Shown here in pieces: positions 37,334 to 45,745 of a DNA stretch of 64,000 nt. This DNA comes from Massilia aquatica (GTDB lineage Bacteria > Pseudomonadota > Gammaproteobacteria > Burkholderiales > Burkholderiaceae_D). The translations under genes were made by a program, and so were the position numbers. The notes under the pieces are model-generated. The model worked only from the letters and a program-made list of their open reading frames with translations. It made no database searches and had not been told where the DNA came from. The stretch is from NCBI RefSeq assembly GCF_011682045.1, contig NZ_VVIW01000003.1, forward strand, positions 186,001 through 250,000. The letters run 5' to 3'. Position 1 is the stretch's first letter. Each line of letters opens with the position of its first letter.

Positions 37334-37543
37334 CTATATCTTCTTCAGCGCGCTGGCGCGATGCGCCGCTTCGGCGCCGGTCTTGTCGCTGACCACCAGA
37401 TATTCAGGGTGCTCGGGCGAGGCCGCTACGTCATGGCCCTTGATATGGCCAGGCGAGGTCAGTTTTTTCTTGACCGTGCCGTGCACCGTCCCTTGTGGCG
37501 AGTTCCACGTTACCTTGTCGCCTGCCTTGAATTCTTCCGCCAT
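37334..37543 (-). CDS. DUF2945 (HVA1-type TUDOR) small protein
   Basis: 69 residues from the ATG at 37543 (MAEEFKAGDKV), which is better spaced from GGAGAA than the ATG at 37549. The pattern GDKVTWNSPQGTVHGTV, then a middle VAASPEHPEYLVVSD and the C-terminal AAHRASALKKI is that of the DUF2945 / hypervirulence-associated TUDOR family, common and uncharacterised in proteobacteria. Full length for the family. Confidence 0.83.
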   Translation of the reverse strand: MAEEFKAGDKVTWNSPQGTVHGTVKKKLTSPGHIKGHDVAASPEHPEYLVVSDKTGAEAAHRASALKKI

Positions 37544-37631
37544 GTTCATTTCTCCAGAGTTGACCGCGATGGAAATTTAAACATGGATTGGCATGGGCAG
37601 GCGTCCGATACAGCGTCGATTGCGGGACCGG

Positions 37632-38912
37632 TCACTGCGCGACCGCGTGGATCAGCAGCCCCACCAGCCCGCCCACCACGGTGCCGTTGATACGGATGAA
37701 TTGCAGGTCGCGCCCGATGGCCAGCTCGATGCGCGTGCTCATTTCTTCCTTCGACCATTTGGCCAGCTGCTGCTCGATGAACTTGCCCACGTCGCCGCGG
37801 TAGCGCTGCACCAGGGCCGCGCTGCCGGCCTCGATCGCGCTGTTGAGCCAGGTGCGCACGCCGGGGTCGGCGCCCAGCACGCGTCCGCATTCCTGCACCA
37901 GTTGGCGCACGGTGGCGGCAAGCACCGGATCGGCGCCCTGCAGATCGGCCTTCACCCGCTGGCGCAAGGTATCCCAGATCCCGCCGAGCATGGCTTGCAG
38001 TTCCGCGCTGCGCAAGGCGTCGGCCTGGTAGCGCGCCACCGATTCCTTCCAGCCGGGATCGGCCTTCAGGCGCACGGCACTGTCGGCCAGCCAGCTGTCG
38101 AGCTTGCCGCGCAGCGGGTGCTCGCGGTTCATGCGCACGTCGATCGCCTGTTCGCGCAGCGAGCCGATCACTTTTGGCGCGTAACCGATCACCATCGACT
38201 TGACCATCGCGTTCTCGATGGCGAAACAGCGCAGCATGAATTCGCCGATGGTGTCATGGTTGCCGTCGTCGCCCAGCCAGGTAATCAGCTTTTCCAGCAG
38301 CGGATCGAGCAGCGCCTGGGGCGTGCCTTTGCCGATCATGGTGTCGAGAAAGCCGCCGGCCAGGCCGGACAGGTCCAGCTTGCCCAGCTCGGCGCTGGCA
38401 AGGTCGCGGATACGGATGCGCATCGCCTCGTCGTCCACCTTGTCGAGCGCCTGCGCCAGAACGCCGATGAGCGCCTGGCTCACTTGTCCGGCATGGACCG
38501 GGTCGGCCAGCCATGCACCGGCACGGCCGGCCAGGTCGGCTTGGCGGATGCGCTCGGCCACGCCTTGCTCGGTAACAAAATGGTTTTCCACGAAGCTGCC
38601 CAGGTTGGCGCCGATGCTCGCTTTGCTGTTGGGAATGATCGCGGTATGCCAGAGCGGAATGCCGAGCGGGTGGCGGAACAGGGCGACCACGGCAAACCAG
38701 TCGGCAACCGCGCCGATCATGGCCGCTTCGGCGAATGCTTCGAGATACGCCCAGGCAGGATGTTGCCCGCGCTGCGAGCGGGCGATGGCGAACAGCACGG
38801 CGGCCGCCAGCAGCAGGCCGAGCGCCACGCGCTGCATGGTGCGCAGGCGGCTGCGCTTGTAGGAATCTTCGGCGGCGTCGAGCTGGCCGACAAGGTTGGA
38901 ATCGTGTGTCAT
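37632..38912 (-). CDS. DUF445 family membrane protein
   Basis: 426 residues. An N-terminal helix (VALGLLLAAAVLFAIA) and a second hydrophobic, conserved stretch AAMIGAVADWFAVVALFRHPLG are the DUF445 signature. A long helical, amphipathic body and a C-terminal helix (INGTVVGGLVGLLIHAVAQ) follow. The family is widespread and its role is unsettled. It is monocistronic here, with its promoter in the 142-bp gap toward 39054. Confidence 0.87.
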   Translation of the reverse strand: MTHDSNLVGQLDAAEDSYKRSRLRTMQRVALGLLLAAAVLFAIARSQRGQHPAWAYLEAFAEAAMIGAVADWFAVVALFRHPLGIPLWHTAIIPNSKASIGANLGSFVENHFVTEQGVAERIRQADLAGRAGAWLADPVHAGQVSQALIGVLAQALDKVDDEAMRIRIRDLASAELGKLDLSGLAGGFLDTMIGKGTPQALLDPLLEKLITWLGDDGNHDTIGEFMLRCFAIENAMVKSMVIGYAPKVIGSLREQAIDVRMNREHPLRGKLDSWLADSAVRLKADPGWKESVARYQADALRSAELQAMLGGIWDTLRQRVKADLQGADPVLAATVRQLVQECGRVLGADPGVRTWLNSAIEAGSAALVQRYRGDVGKFIEQQLAKWSKEEMSTRIELAIGRDLQFIRINGTVVGGLVGLLIHAVAQ

Positions 38913-39054
38913 GTGGTCGATCTTAGTTGCTTGATGTTAAACGGCCGCCAGGATGGATGGTCGTGGCAGGGCCAGGAATGGGACGCTGTGTCAACAGCGG
39001 GCACAGCAGGCCATGGGCCGGACTGCTGCTGCGCGACAGCGGACCGCACGCATC

Positions 39055-39987
39055 TTACCCGGCTTGGCCGGCGGCGTAAGCGCCGGCGCTGAGCGCCTGG
39101 CCGCAATAGCGCGCCCACAGCATCATGCTCCACTCGCGCTGCGGCCATGTCAGCGGCAGCATCTGCAGCGCCTCGATGAACCGGGCAAAGGTAATGATGT
39201 GGAATGAGGAAGCGCCATCCTTGAGCAGCGCGCCGAACGCCTGCCCGGTCGCGATGGCGCTGGCGTCGCCCGGTTCGCAGAACAGGCCGGTCATCCGGAA
39301 ATCGACGTTCTTTTGCTCGATCTCGTGTTCGGCGATGAGCTGGTTGCGGAACAGCTGGTTCAATGCCGGCGTCATGAACGCCTGGTACGGCACGTTGAAT
39401 GCGCCGCAGCGCGTTGCGATCTCTTCGTACTGGGCGGTGTCGTAGATGGTTGGCGAAAACGGTTCGGTAAACTTGCTTTCGAGGCCGATCAAGCCGCGTT
39501 GGCCTTGCGCTGTCACTTCCAGCTTCACGTCGAAGGCGGAATTGTCGATCCACTGTTCCGGTGCGTACTCGAAACGGATCGCCGTGACCTCATCGATCGA
39601 CGGGATCAGGGCCTGCACGAGGTGGGTTGCCAGCGGCAGGTTCTTGCGGAGCGGGCCGAAAAAATTGAACAACAGCGGCTGGCTGGACAGCATGTTATTG
39701 AACAGGCGCCGTTCGTCGATCATGCCGCCGGCTTGGTTTTTATGTTCGTCCAGTGTTTCCCGCACTGCCTCGATGGTGCCGGGGCCAAAGAAATTCTTTT
39801 CCGACGACTCACCGTTGTTGAGCATGCTGCACACCGTGTCGCCAGGGCGTAGGGGATGCGGGCCGGCAGTCTCGGCCAGCACGAACGCGCGCCACCAGCC
39901 CTGGTGAAAACGGACGCGGCGCTTGCGCCGGGATTCGTCCGGCAGGTTGCCGATTTGCTCGCCCAGACTGGTATGTTGTTGCTGCAT
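39055..39987 (-). CDS. PGN_0703-like putative restriction endonuclease (PD-(D/E)XK fold)
   Basis: 310 residues from an ATG after CAGGATGC. The middle carries a probable PD-(D/E)XK core: FDVKLEVTAQ supplies the aspartate, and about ten residues later GLESKFTEP supplies the E-x-K. Flanking segments (NNMLSSQPLLFNFFGPL, FNVPYQAFMTPALNQLFRN) match the putative restriction endonuclease family named after PGN_0703, as I recall it. There is no methylase or specificity subunit nearby, so it is an orphan. Nuclease function is inferred from the fold. Confidence 0.65.
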   Translation of the reverse strand: MQQQHTSLGEQIGNLPDESRRKRRVRFHQGWWRAFVLAETAGPHPLRPGDTVCSMLNNGESSEKNFFGPGTIEAVRETLDEHKNQAGGMIDERRLFNNMLSSQPLLFNFFGPLRKNLPLATHLVQALIPSIDEVTAIRFEYAPEQWIDNSAFDVKLEVTAQGQRGLIGLESKFTEPFSPTIYDTAQYEEIATRCGAFNVPYQAFMTPALNQLFRNQLIAEHEIEQKNVDFRMTGLFCEPGDASAIATGQAFGALLKDGASSFHIITFARFIEALQMLPLTWPQREWSMMLWARYCGQALSAGAYAAGQAG

Positions 39988-40270
39988 TGATGCATCCTGT
40001 AGTTGGTAAGGTCAGGCTCAAAGTGGCTCTGGCGGATCGGTGAAAAGGGAATCGGGATGCTGCATTCTCACTACGCTTTACGGCAAGATCGCCGAAACCA
40101 TCCATCTTAGCAAAAAATATTGCTGAAATATAATAATAACCAACTCTTTCTATTTTTCTATTAAGACAATAAAATTGCCCTATCGAATCTTCGGGGCGGC
40201 CGGCCAGGCGAGGCGTTCAAGCCGGGCCGGTGCGGCGCTATGACATGGTTAAACAATCGACAGGATACGC

Positions 40271-40849
40271 ATGGCGCTGTTTGGAAAGCGGGAAAAGAAT
40301 CTCGAGGCACAAGTCGCTTCATTGACGGCGGAACTGGAACAGGAGCGGCACACGGCGCGTAACGCCTTCAAGATGGCGCAGGCAACGCAAGAGAAGCTGA
40401 CAGCGCTGCATGCAACGCACCTTGGCGTCAGTAAGGAACTGGCAGCGGCGCGGCAGCTCCAGGCCGACCGGGCAGCGGTGCCGCCCAGCGTATCGGGTCA
40501 ACTGATCCGGTATATCAATGTGCTCGGGCTCTTGCTCATCGCTGCGGCGCTGCTGCTGGCCTGGCGCATCGCGTTGCCGGCAGAGCCAGGGAAAAGCCTG
40601 GCGATCAACTGGTGCATTTACCTGAGCTGCCTGCTGACGGGCCTGTCCCTGACCGGTTTTGGCCGTCCCAACGTCTTGGGCAGCTGGTTGCTGGCGGGAA
40701 CGTTGATGACCACGTGTGCGGTCATTGTCGCCTTGGCGATCGCCTTGCGGGCGCTGCCGGTCACTGTCGATTCCTTGGGGTTGGGCGCGGTGAACGCTGT
40801 CGGGATCATTGTGCTGGCATGGAGCAGCCGGCGTTGGAGAGCAACCTGA
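40271..40849 (+). CDS. Coiled-coil plus membrane protein of unknown function
   Basis: 192 residues. An N-terminal coiled coil (EAQVASLTAELEQERHTARN) is followed by four hydrophobic helices (LIRYINVLGLLLIAAALLLAW, WCIYLSCLLTGLSLTGF, LLAGTLMTTCAVIVALAIAL, GAVNAVGIIVLAW). Start ATG with ACAGGATAC upstream. About 280 bp of partly AT-rich non-coding DNA precede it. An IS5 element is inserted only 14 bp past its stop, and sequence beyond that element differs sharply in composition. Confidence 0.65.
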   Translation: MALFGKREKNLEAQVASLTAELEQERHTARNAFKMAQATQEKLTALHATHLGVSKELAAARQLQADRAAVPPSVSGQLIRYINVLGLLLIAAALLLAWRIALPAEPGKSLAINWCIYLSCLLTGLSLTGFGRPNVLGSWLLAGTLMTTCAVIVALAIALRALPVTVDSLGLGAVNAVGIIVLAWSSRRWRAT

Positions 40850-40863
40850 GCAAGGCATCAGTG

Positions 40864-42097
40864 GGGCACCTCGAAAAACCGGCGCAGCCGTGGCATCATA
40901 ACGGCTCCACGTTGCTGACCTAATTTCATGATCAAGACGAGTCTGTTTGCCGACCAAGAGCGCGAAGCTAAGCTGAACAAGCTTGGTGATGCGCTCAAGG
41001 TGATGGAGCAGCATGTCGACTTCGTCGCGCTTGCCGATGCGGTTGATGAAGCGGCTCCGCGTCCCGGCCGCGAACGCGGCGGGCGTCCTCCATTCCCGAC
41101 CGAACTGATGGTTCGCGTCCTGCTGATCCAGCAGTTGTTCAACCTGAGCGACGAACAAATGGAATTCCAGTTGCTCGATCGCCTGAGCTTCCAGCGCTTT
41201 GTTGGACTGCGTTCCAGTAGTCAGATACCGGACCGGACAACGATCTGGACGTTCAAGGAGCACTTGCTCAAGGCCGGTGCCAGCGAGAGTATCTTTGAAG
41301 CCGTCAACCGTCAGCTCTCCAGGCATGGCTACATTGCGCGTGGCGGTCAGATGGTTGACGCGAGCATCGTGCAAACGCCGAAGCAGTCAATGAACAAAGA
41401 GGAAAAGGCGCTCGTTGGAGAAGGCGCCATGCCCATCGACTGGAAGCCTGCAAAGCGCCGGCAGAAAGACATGGACGCGCGCTGGACCAAGAAGCATGGC
41501 AAGTCCTACTTCGGCTACAAGGTATCGGCTAATGCAGACAAACGTTACAAGCTGGTACGCAAGATCAAGGTCAGCACGGCCAGCGAGCATGACACCCTTC
41601 ATTTCGAGGCGGTGCTCGACCCCACGAATACCAATCGCAACGTCCTGGTAGATAAAGGCTACGTGGATGGCGAGCGCGAGGACAGGTTGACGCGGCAGGG
41701 CTGGCGCATGCATATCCAGCGCAAAGGAAGCAAGGGCAAGCCAATTTCGGAAACCCAAAAGCGGCGCAATACGCGCATCGCCAAGACCCGCGCCAGGATC
41801 GAGCATGTGTTTGCCGGCTTGGCCGAGATGGGCGGCAAGGGCCTGCGCACGATCGGATTGGCGCGCGCCACGTTGCAGCTCAATTGGAAGGTCGCCGCCT
41901 ACAATTTGCGGCGCCTGGTCTATTTGAAGGAGGCCAGGGTCGAGGCGTTCTGACGCCCGCAGTCCGTCCTGACTGCACAAAACGAGGTTCAGCGCCCATA
42001 AAACAGGCGGGAAGCGGCTCGGTCTGACATCAAAAAACGCAACTGCCGGCATCGCGACCGGCGATTACGCGGAAATTACCGGTAATTCGAGGTGCCC
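40864..42097 (+). mobile_element. Complete IS5-family insertion sequence (1234 bp)
   Basis: Terminal inverted repeats are gggcacctcgaaaaaccgg at 40864-40882 and its counterpart ending at 42097 (reverse complement gggcacctcgaattaccgg), 17 of 19 matching. The element is bracketed by a direct 4-bp target duplication agtg at 40860-40863 and 42098-42101. One intact transposase lies inside. Perfect target copies and an undamaged gene point to a recent insertion. Confidence 0.92.
40928..41953 (+). CDS. IS5-family transposase
   Basis: 341 residues. The N-terminal domain (FPTELMVRVLLIQQLFNLSDEQ) is the usual DUF772-type region. The DDE catalytic core shows D in GGQMVDASIVQTP, D in NVLVDKGYVDGERE, and E in ARIEHVFAGL. 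This is the IS5/IS1106-like group. The full frame is intact between inverted repeats, so it is probably active. Confidence 0.93.
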   Translation: MIKTSLFADQEREAKLNKLGDALKVMEQHVDFVALADAVDEAAPRPGRERGGRPPFPTELMVRVLLIQQLFNLSDEQMEFQLLDRLSFQRFVGLRSSSQIPDRTTIWTFKEHLLKAGASESIFEAVNRQLSRHGYIARGGQMVDASIVQTPKQSMNKEEKALVGEGAMPIDWKPAKRRQKDMDARWTKKHGKSYFGYKVSANADKRYKLVRKIKVSTASEHDTLHFEAVLDPTNTNRNVLVDKGYVDGEREDRLTRQGWRMHIQRKGSKGKPISETQKRRNTRIAKTRARIEHVFAGLAEMGGKGLRTIGLARATLQLNWKVAAYNLRRLVYLKEARVEAF

Positions 42098-42101
42098 AGT
42101 G

Positions 42102-42645
42102 ATGAGCACTACAACAGTAACATCTCAAGCAAGCTTTTTCCAGGCCAAAAAATCAGAAGCCATTGATAATGAAACTCAGAGGTGGTTTTATGACTTGGAT
42201 AATGAATTTTTTTATGGTGCATCTTCATTTTGGGAGAAGAGTTCTCTAGTGCGCCGCTCCGAACCATGCCATTATGGGGAGAGCAAAGGAGTGGTGAATT
42301 TCAGTATCTTTTACTAGTAAATAATAACGCAGTCGTGAGGTTGAGTCCGTGGAGTGTTGAGCGTAGACATTAATTTGGATTTTTCCTCTATAGTTACCAA
42401 CGTTTTCGACTGGAAGAACCTGTCATTATAAAGACAGACTTGCCGGTGGCTGGTCTTCTATCGTCAACGATATCTTGCGGATGGGTGGCAACTCAAGGAA
42501 AGGCAAACTTGGGAATACCCCTGATTGAGATCGGGTAATCGATTATTTCAATGACTCTAGAAATCACGACAAACAAGTCATGGATGCAAATGGAGCGGGT
42601 GTGACAGTACTTCTCTCCATAGTACAAAACACTGATACCTGGTAG
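42102..42645 (+). pseudogene. Decayed gene cut off by the IS5 element
   Basis: Coding-looking text runs through three frames. The first part starts at the ATG at 42102 (MSTTTVTSQASFFQAKKS, later RWFYDLDNEFFYGASSFWEKS). It continues in a second frame to TAA at 42371 (APLRTMPLWGEQRSGEFQYL, SPWSVERRH), then in a third frame to TAG at 42643 (YKDRLAGGWSSIVNDILRM, VIDYFNDSRNHDKQV) with one inner TGA. So at least two frameshifts and a stop have accumulated. The IS sits one base before the ATG; without it, aaggcatcagtg would supply a ribosome site. The family is not recognised. GC is far below the neighbours. Confidence 0.45.
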
Positions 42646-42774
42646 GTTGATCAAGGGTGTGATAGTCGAGCAGCTTACCGACCCTGTTTAACTGGGCCAG
42701 CATCCGGCCATCAAGACGGTGAGAATTAATAATTTACGGTTAAGTTATCTAGACGATATGGGAAATAATAGAAC

Positions 42775-43452
42775 ATGAAAGCTGCTGAACTTATCTCGGC
42801 GTTATCCAGCAAACTTGGCACAACTTCCCAATCTGAACTCGCAGATGCATTAGGGGTAACGGTAGGAACGCTTAGCAATTGGAAGAATAGAGATGAAGAT
42901 TTGAGCGCATTGCAGGTTGCATCCGCTTTGGCAAAATCTCGCTCCGCAGCGGTACGTAAGTCCCAATTTGAGACTATTCAACCTATAGTTGAATTTTACT
43001 CAATTAATAGGTGTGAATCTGCCCAAGGCGCTGGCTGGTTGGTTTTCGATGGGGGAGCTGGTGCAAATTTATATGCGAAAGGATTAAGAGATGCGCTTCG
43101 TGAAAGTCATGGGATATATATATTTTATGATTCCCGGGGACGTGCATTATATGTCGGAAAAGCCAGAGAGCAGACGATATGGAAAGAAATGAATCTGGCG
43201 TACAACCGAAAGCGAGATATTCAGAAAATATCGCTCGTACGCCATCCGGAACGAAATCAGGAATTTAAGCCAGGCTACGAAAAATTACGGCAGCCAAAAG
43301 ACACGCAACTTGAATTATTTGATTTGGCTTGTTATTTTAGTGCTTATCGCGTTGATGATGGAATGATTGATGACCTGGAGGCGTTAATGGTAAGGGGGTT
43401 TGTAAATGACTTATTAAATGTCCGTATGGAAACTTTTGCGCATGCAAGATAA
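42775..43452 (+). CDS. Helix-turn-helix protein fused to a GIY-YIG nuclease domain
   Basis: 225 residues. Residues 1-60 form a Cro/CI-type HTH (QSELADALGVTVGTLSNWKN). After a linker, residues about 112-220 form a GIY-YIG domain: HGIYIFYDSRGRALYVGKA contains both signature parts, EMNLAYNRKRDIQ carries the conserved basic position, and IDDLEALMVRGFVNDLLN gives the glutamate and asparagine. The gene lies in AT-rich DNA unlike its surroundings, which suggests transfer. It could be a DNA-binding nuclease of a mobile element or a defence protein; neither partner genes nor target are visible. Confidence 0.78.
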   Translation: MKAAELISALSSKLGTTSQSELADALGVTVGTLSNWKNRDEDLSALQVASALAKSRSAAVRKSQFETIQPIVEFYSINRCESAQGAGWLVFDGGAGANLYAKGLRDALRESHGIYIFYDSRGRALYVGKAREQTIWKEMNLAYNRKRDIQKISLVRHPERNQEFKPGYEKLRQPKDTQLELFDLACYFSAYRVDDGMIDDLEALMVRGFVNDLLNVRMETFAHAR

Positions 43453-43573
43453 TTTGGGAAGCTTTCGCCACGGATGATTTAATTACTTCAGGGTGACCGT
43501 CGGCCAAGCAGCGGACGGTTGCGCAAAACCAGAGATGCTATGGTGAAAATATAGTACTCGAAAAATAAAGTGA

Positions 43574-43828
43574 ATCTATTACAGTCGGCCCAGGCGGGCG
43601 AGGGCGACGCCCGAGGAACCGGATCCGGACGATGTTATTGGGGGCGATCGCAGCAGTTCCAATGAGCAAATCAAACAAGCATTTCAGAGGAAAATCAGTC
43701 GGGTTCATCCGGAGAAATTCATCGGCCTGGACCAGGCAGTCGTTGAATTTGGCACTAAACGGGCGCGAATGATCAACCGGGCACGCGATCGGATTGTCGA
43801 AGATCGCGCGGCACTGCCGGCGGTGTAA
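43574..43828 (+). pseudogene. C-terminal J-domain fragment of a DnaJ-like protein
   Basis: 84 codons from after TGA (43571-43573) to TAA (43826-43828), without a start codon. The translation has PEEPDPDDVIGGDRSSSN, then EQIKQAFQRKISRVHPEKF, then KRARMINRARDRIVEDR. This is a J-domain with HPE in place of the functional HPD tripeptide. GC content matches the chromosome, while the DNA just upstream is AT-rich. So the island probably replaced the front half of this gene. Confidence 0.6.
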
Positions 43829-43938
43829 CCCGAGGCTGGCGGCCTCGGACTCTGGAATCGCCGACACTGTGCGATGGCAGTTTCGGCACCGACTACTTCC
43901 GGCACGGATTCGTTTTGCGTTCGGTGGCAGGAGCTGAG

Positions 43939-44838
43939 CTATTTCCCGGTCAGCGGGTCGAACCACAGTTCCCCGCGCGCCAGCGGCGTCTGCGGCGTCA
44001 GGCGGGGATTGGGCAGACGGATCACGCGCCGCTGCGTCATCGCCGCCCTGGCGATGATGTCGCCTTTGTAGCGCAGGAGCAGGGCATGGAGCGACCCGTC
44101 GCGGATCATCATTTCCATACCCGCTTCAATGCGGCGCGCCAGCTGCGCGCCTTCGGCGTCGCGGCGCAGGAAGAAGTAGCGCGGCAGCGGATAATGCAGC
44201 AGCAAGGTCGGTTCGATTTCCATCTGCGGGAAGGCGTCATGGCGTTCGCTCAATTCGCGCAGGGCTTCATCGGCGGAACGCGAGAAAAAGTCGAAGCGTC
44301 CCGCCGCCAGCATGGCGAACAGGCCGGCGTAGTTGCTGCCTTCGACCACGCTGATGCCGGCGTGTTGCAGGATCGCGATGTCGACCCAGCCCTGGCCGAC
44401 GCCGGCGCGCAGCGGGCGCAGGTCGGCTGCGGATTTCACGCGGGCAAAGCGTGCGCGGTCGGTCTGGCGGATCAGCAGCAGGCGGTAGCCGAGCAGGCCG
44501 CGGTCGACCGGCAGGCGGATGGGCAGGAATTGCGTTTCCAGTTCCGGCGAACTGGCGCGTACGAAAATGTTGATGCGTCCGGACGGCGTCGCCATTTCCT
44601 GGGCCACGCGCGAGGGCGACATTGCGGCCGCCGAATGGCGCTGCTCAAAGGCGCCGAAGGCGGAGACAGTTTTTTCCAGCGCCGCGCGCAGCACCGCCCA
44701 GTCGTAGTCGTAGCGGCTGTCGACGCCTTCGCTGGTGAGTGGATAGGTGAGGGTGGCCGCGTGGGCGGGGCAGGCGAGCGCCAGCGATGCCAGCAGCATG
44801 CCGCAAAGGCCGGCCAATCGAAGGATGATCTTGTGCAT
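43939..44838 (-). CDS. Periplasmic solute-binding (SBP_bac_3-like) protein
   Basis: 299 residues from the ATG at 44838 (MHKIILRLAGL). A signal peptide runs to about residue 27 (LASLALACPAHA-A). The mature part resembles PBP2/amino-acid-binding proteins of the kind that often stand alone in Oxalobacteraceae (LGYRLLLIRQTDRARFARV, GSNYAGLFAMLAAGRFDFF, RYFFLRRDAEGAQLARRIEAG). No permease or ATPase genes are adjacent. The ligand is unknown. It may serve a sensor or non-transport role. Confidence 0.8.
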   Translation of the reverse strand: MHKIILRLAGLCGMLLASLALACPAHAATLTYPLTSEGVDSRYDYDWAVLRAALEKTVSAFGAFEQRHSAAAMSPSRVAQEMATPSGRINIFVRASSPELETQFLPIRLPVDRGLLGYRLLLIRQTDRARFARVKSAADLRPLRAGVGQGWVDIAILQHAGISVVEGSNYAGLFAMLAAGRFDFFSRSADEALRELSERHDAFPQMEIEPTLLLHYPLPRYFFLRRDAEGAQLARRIEAGMEMMIRDGSLHALLLRYKGDIIARAAMTQRRVIRLPNPRLTPQTPLARGELWFDPLTGK

Positions 44839-45745
44839 CAGAAAGTGACGGGGACTGGCGAAACGCCAAGTGTGCCATGCGCGCCTGTGGCTCACCAAGC
44901 GCGGCGCTCTGCGCTGGCGCGATAACAACGGATCGCGGCGGCATGGACACGCGCCGACAAGGATCATGCGCAACTCAACAAGCAATGGACTACTGGCATC
45001 AACGCTGCGCAAGCACACCAATGTTGACAAGCACGGCGCGCTTTAGGCGCTCCCACGCCATGCACCGATCGCGACGATCAAGAAATGGCAGGAAGAGAAG
45101 CCGCCTGTGCTCCTGAAGGGCCTGTCGAAGCAAGCGAATCTTGGCACGTGGACACAATAAATTGTTTTATGGAAATGTTCTTAAGTGGTATTTGATGGTA
45201 TATTGCAAGCGTGGATCAGTAGTAATGAAAGTCGGCACCCGCGCCTGTCAATTTCTGCCTGGAACGATATCTCCGAAGGTGGCCCGATGCAGGCTAATTC
45301 TTAATAGAAACACTGTCTTGACGGATGCTGTTGGAACTTATTGTCTTGTTCTGATGTCGAATAATTGCCCTTTCAGTGAGTTATCATGGAATGATTGTCG
45401 CCTGTTGTGGCTTGTTGAAATCGATGTTCTGTGTTTGAATAGAACGTTGAGCTCTCTCATCCTTCGCAGTTGTTGTTAGGCATGATCTCCCTCGTATTCC
45501 CTCGTCAGTTCCGTGCTGTTAGATGCTATTTAGCATGCATAACGGGCTGTTTGAATGCGTCGACATCATGCGCAATGGTGAGTCATCCTGTTGCGGATTG
45601 AGAAGCCCGGAGATTTTATTGCCGATGTATTTGGCAGGAAAAAGCAAGCTGATAAAACGCAGATGCCAGCGCGATCATCGATGTCTGTCGATCGCCATTG
45701 CACCGAACCGGATTAACTCGAACAAGTTTTTGGAGCGCTACAGAA
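44839..45745. other. 0.9-kb gene-poor stretch upstream of the tubulin-like operon
   Basis: No convincing gene. At 45020-45160 one frame reads NVDKHGAL, stop, ALPRHAPIATIKKWQEEKPP, then GLSKQANLGT. This is coding-like and vaguely reminiscent of a transposase C-terminus, but broken by TAG at 45044. From about 45160 to 45690 the DNA is AT-rich with short open frames of non-coding character. The promoter of the operon starting at 45746 must lie in its right part. Confidence 0.4.

Noticed and set aside
42318-42774. A retron or intron-type structured RNA in the AT-rich gap before the HTH-GIY-YIG gene
   Set aside because: Only a 5-bp hairpin (ctgtc/gacag) was found, there is no reverse transcriptase, and much of the stretch reads as decayed coding sequence.
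43538-43966. 142-codon minus-strand frame
   Set aside because: It crosses the J-domain fragment, whose plus-strand reading matches a known family; this frame has no ribosome site or coherent domain.
45141-45479. 112-codon frame in the AT-rich stretch before the tubulin-like operon
   Set aside because: Cysteine- and leucine-rich composition typical of chance frames, no ribosome site, and no link to the operon.
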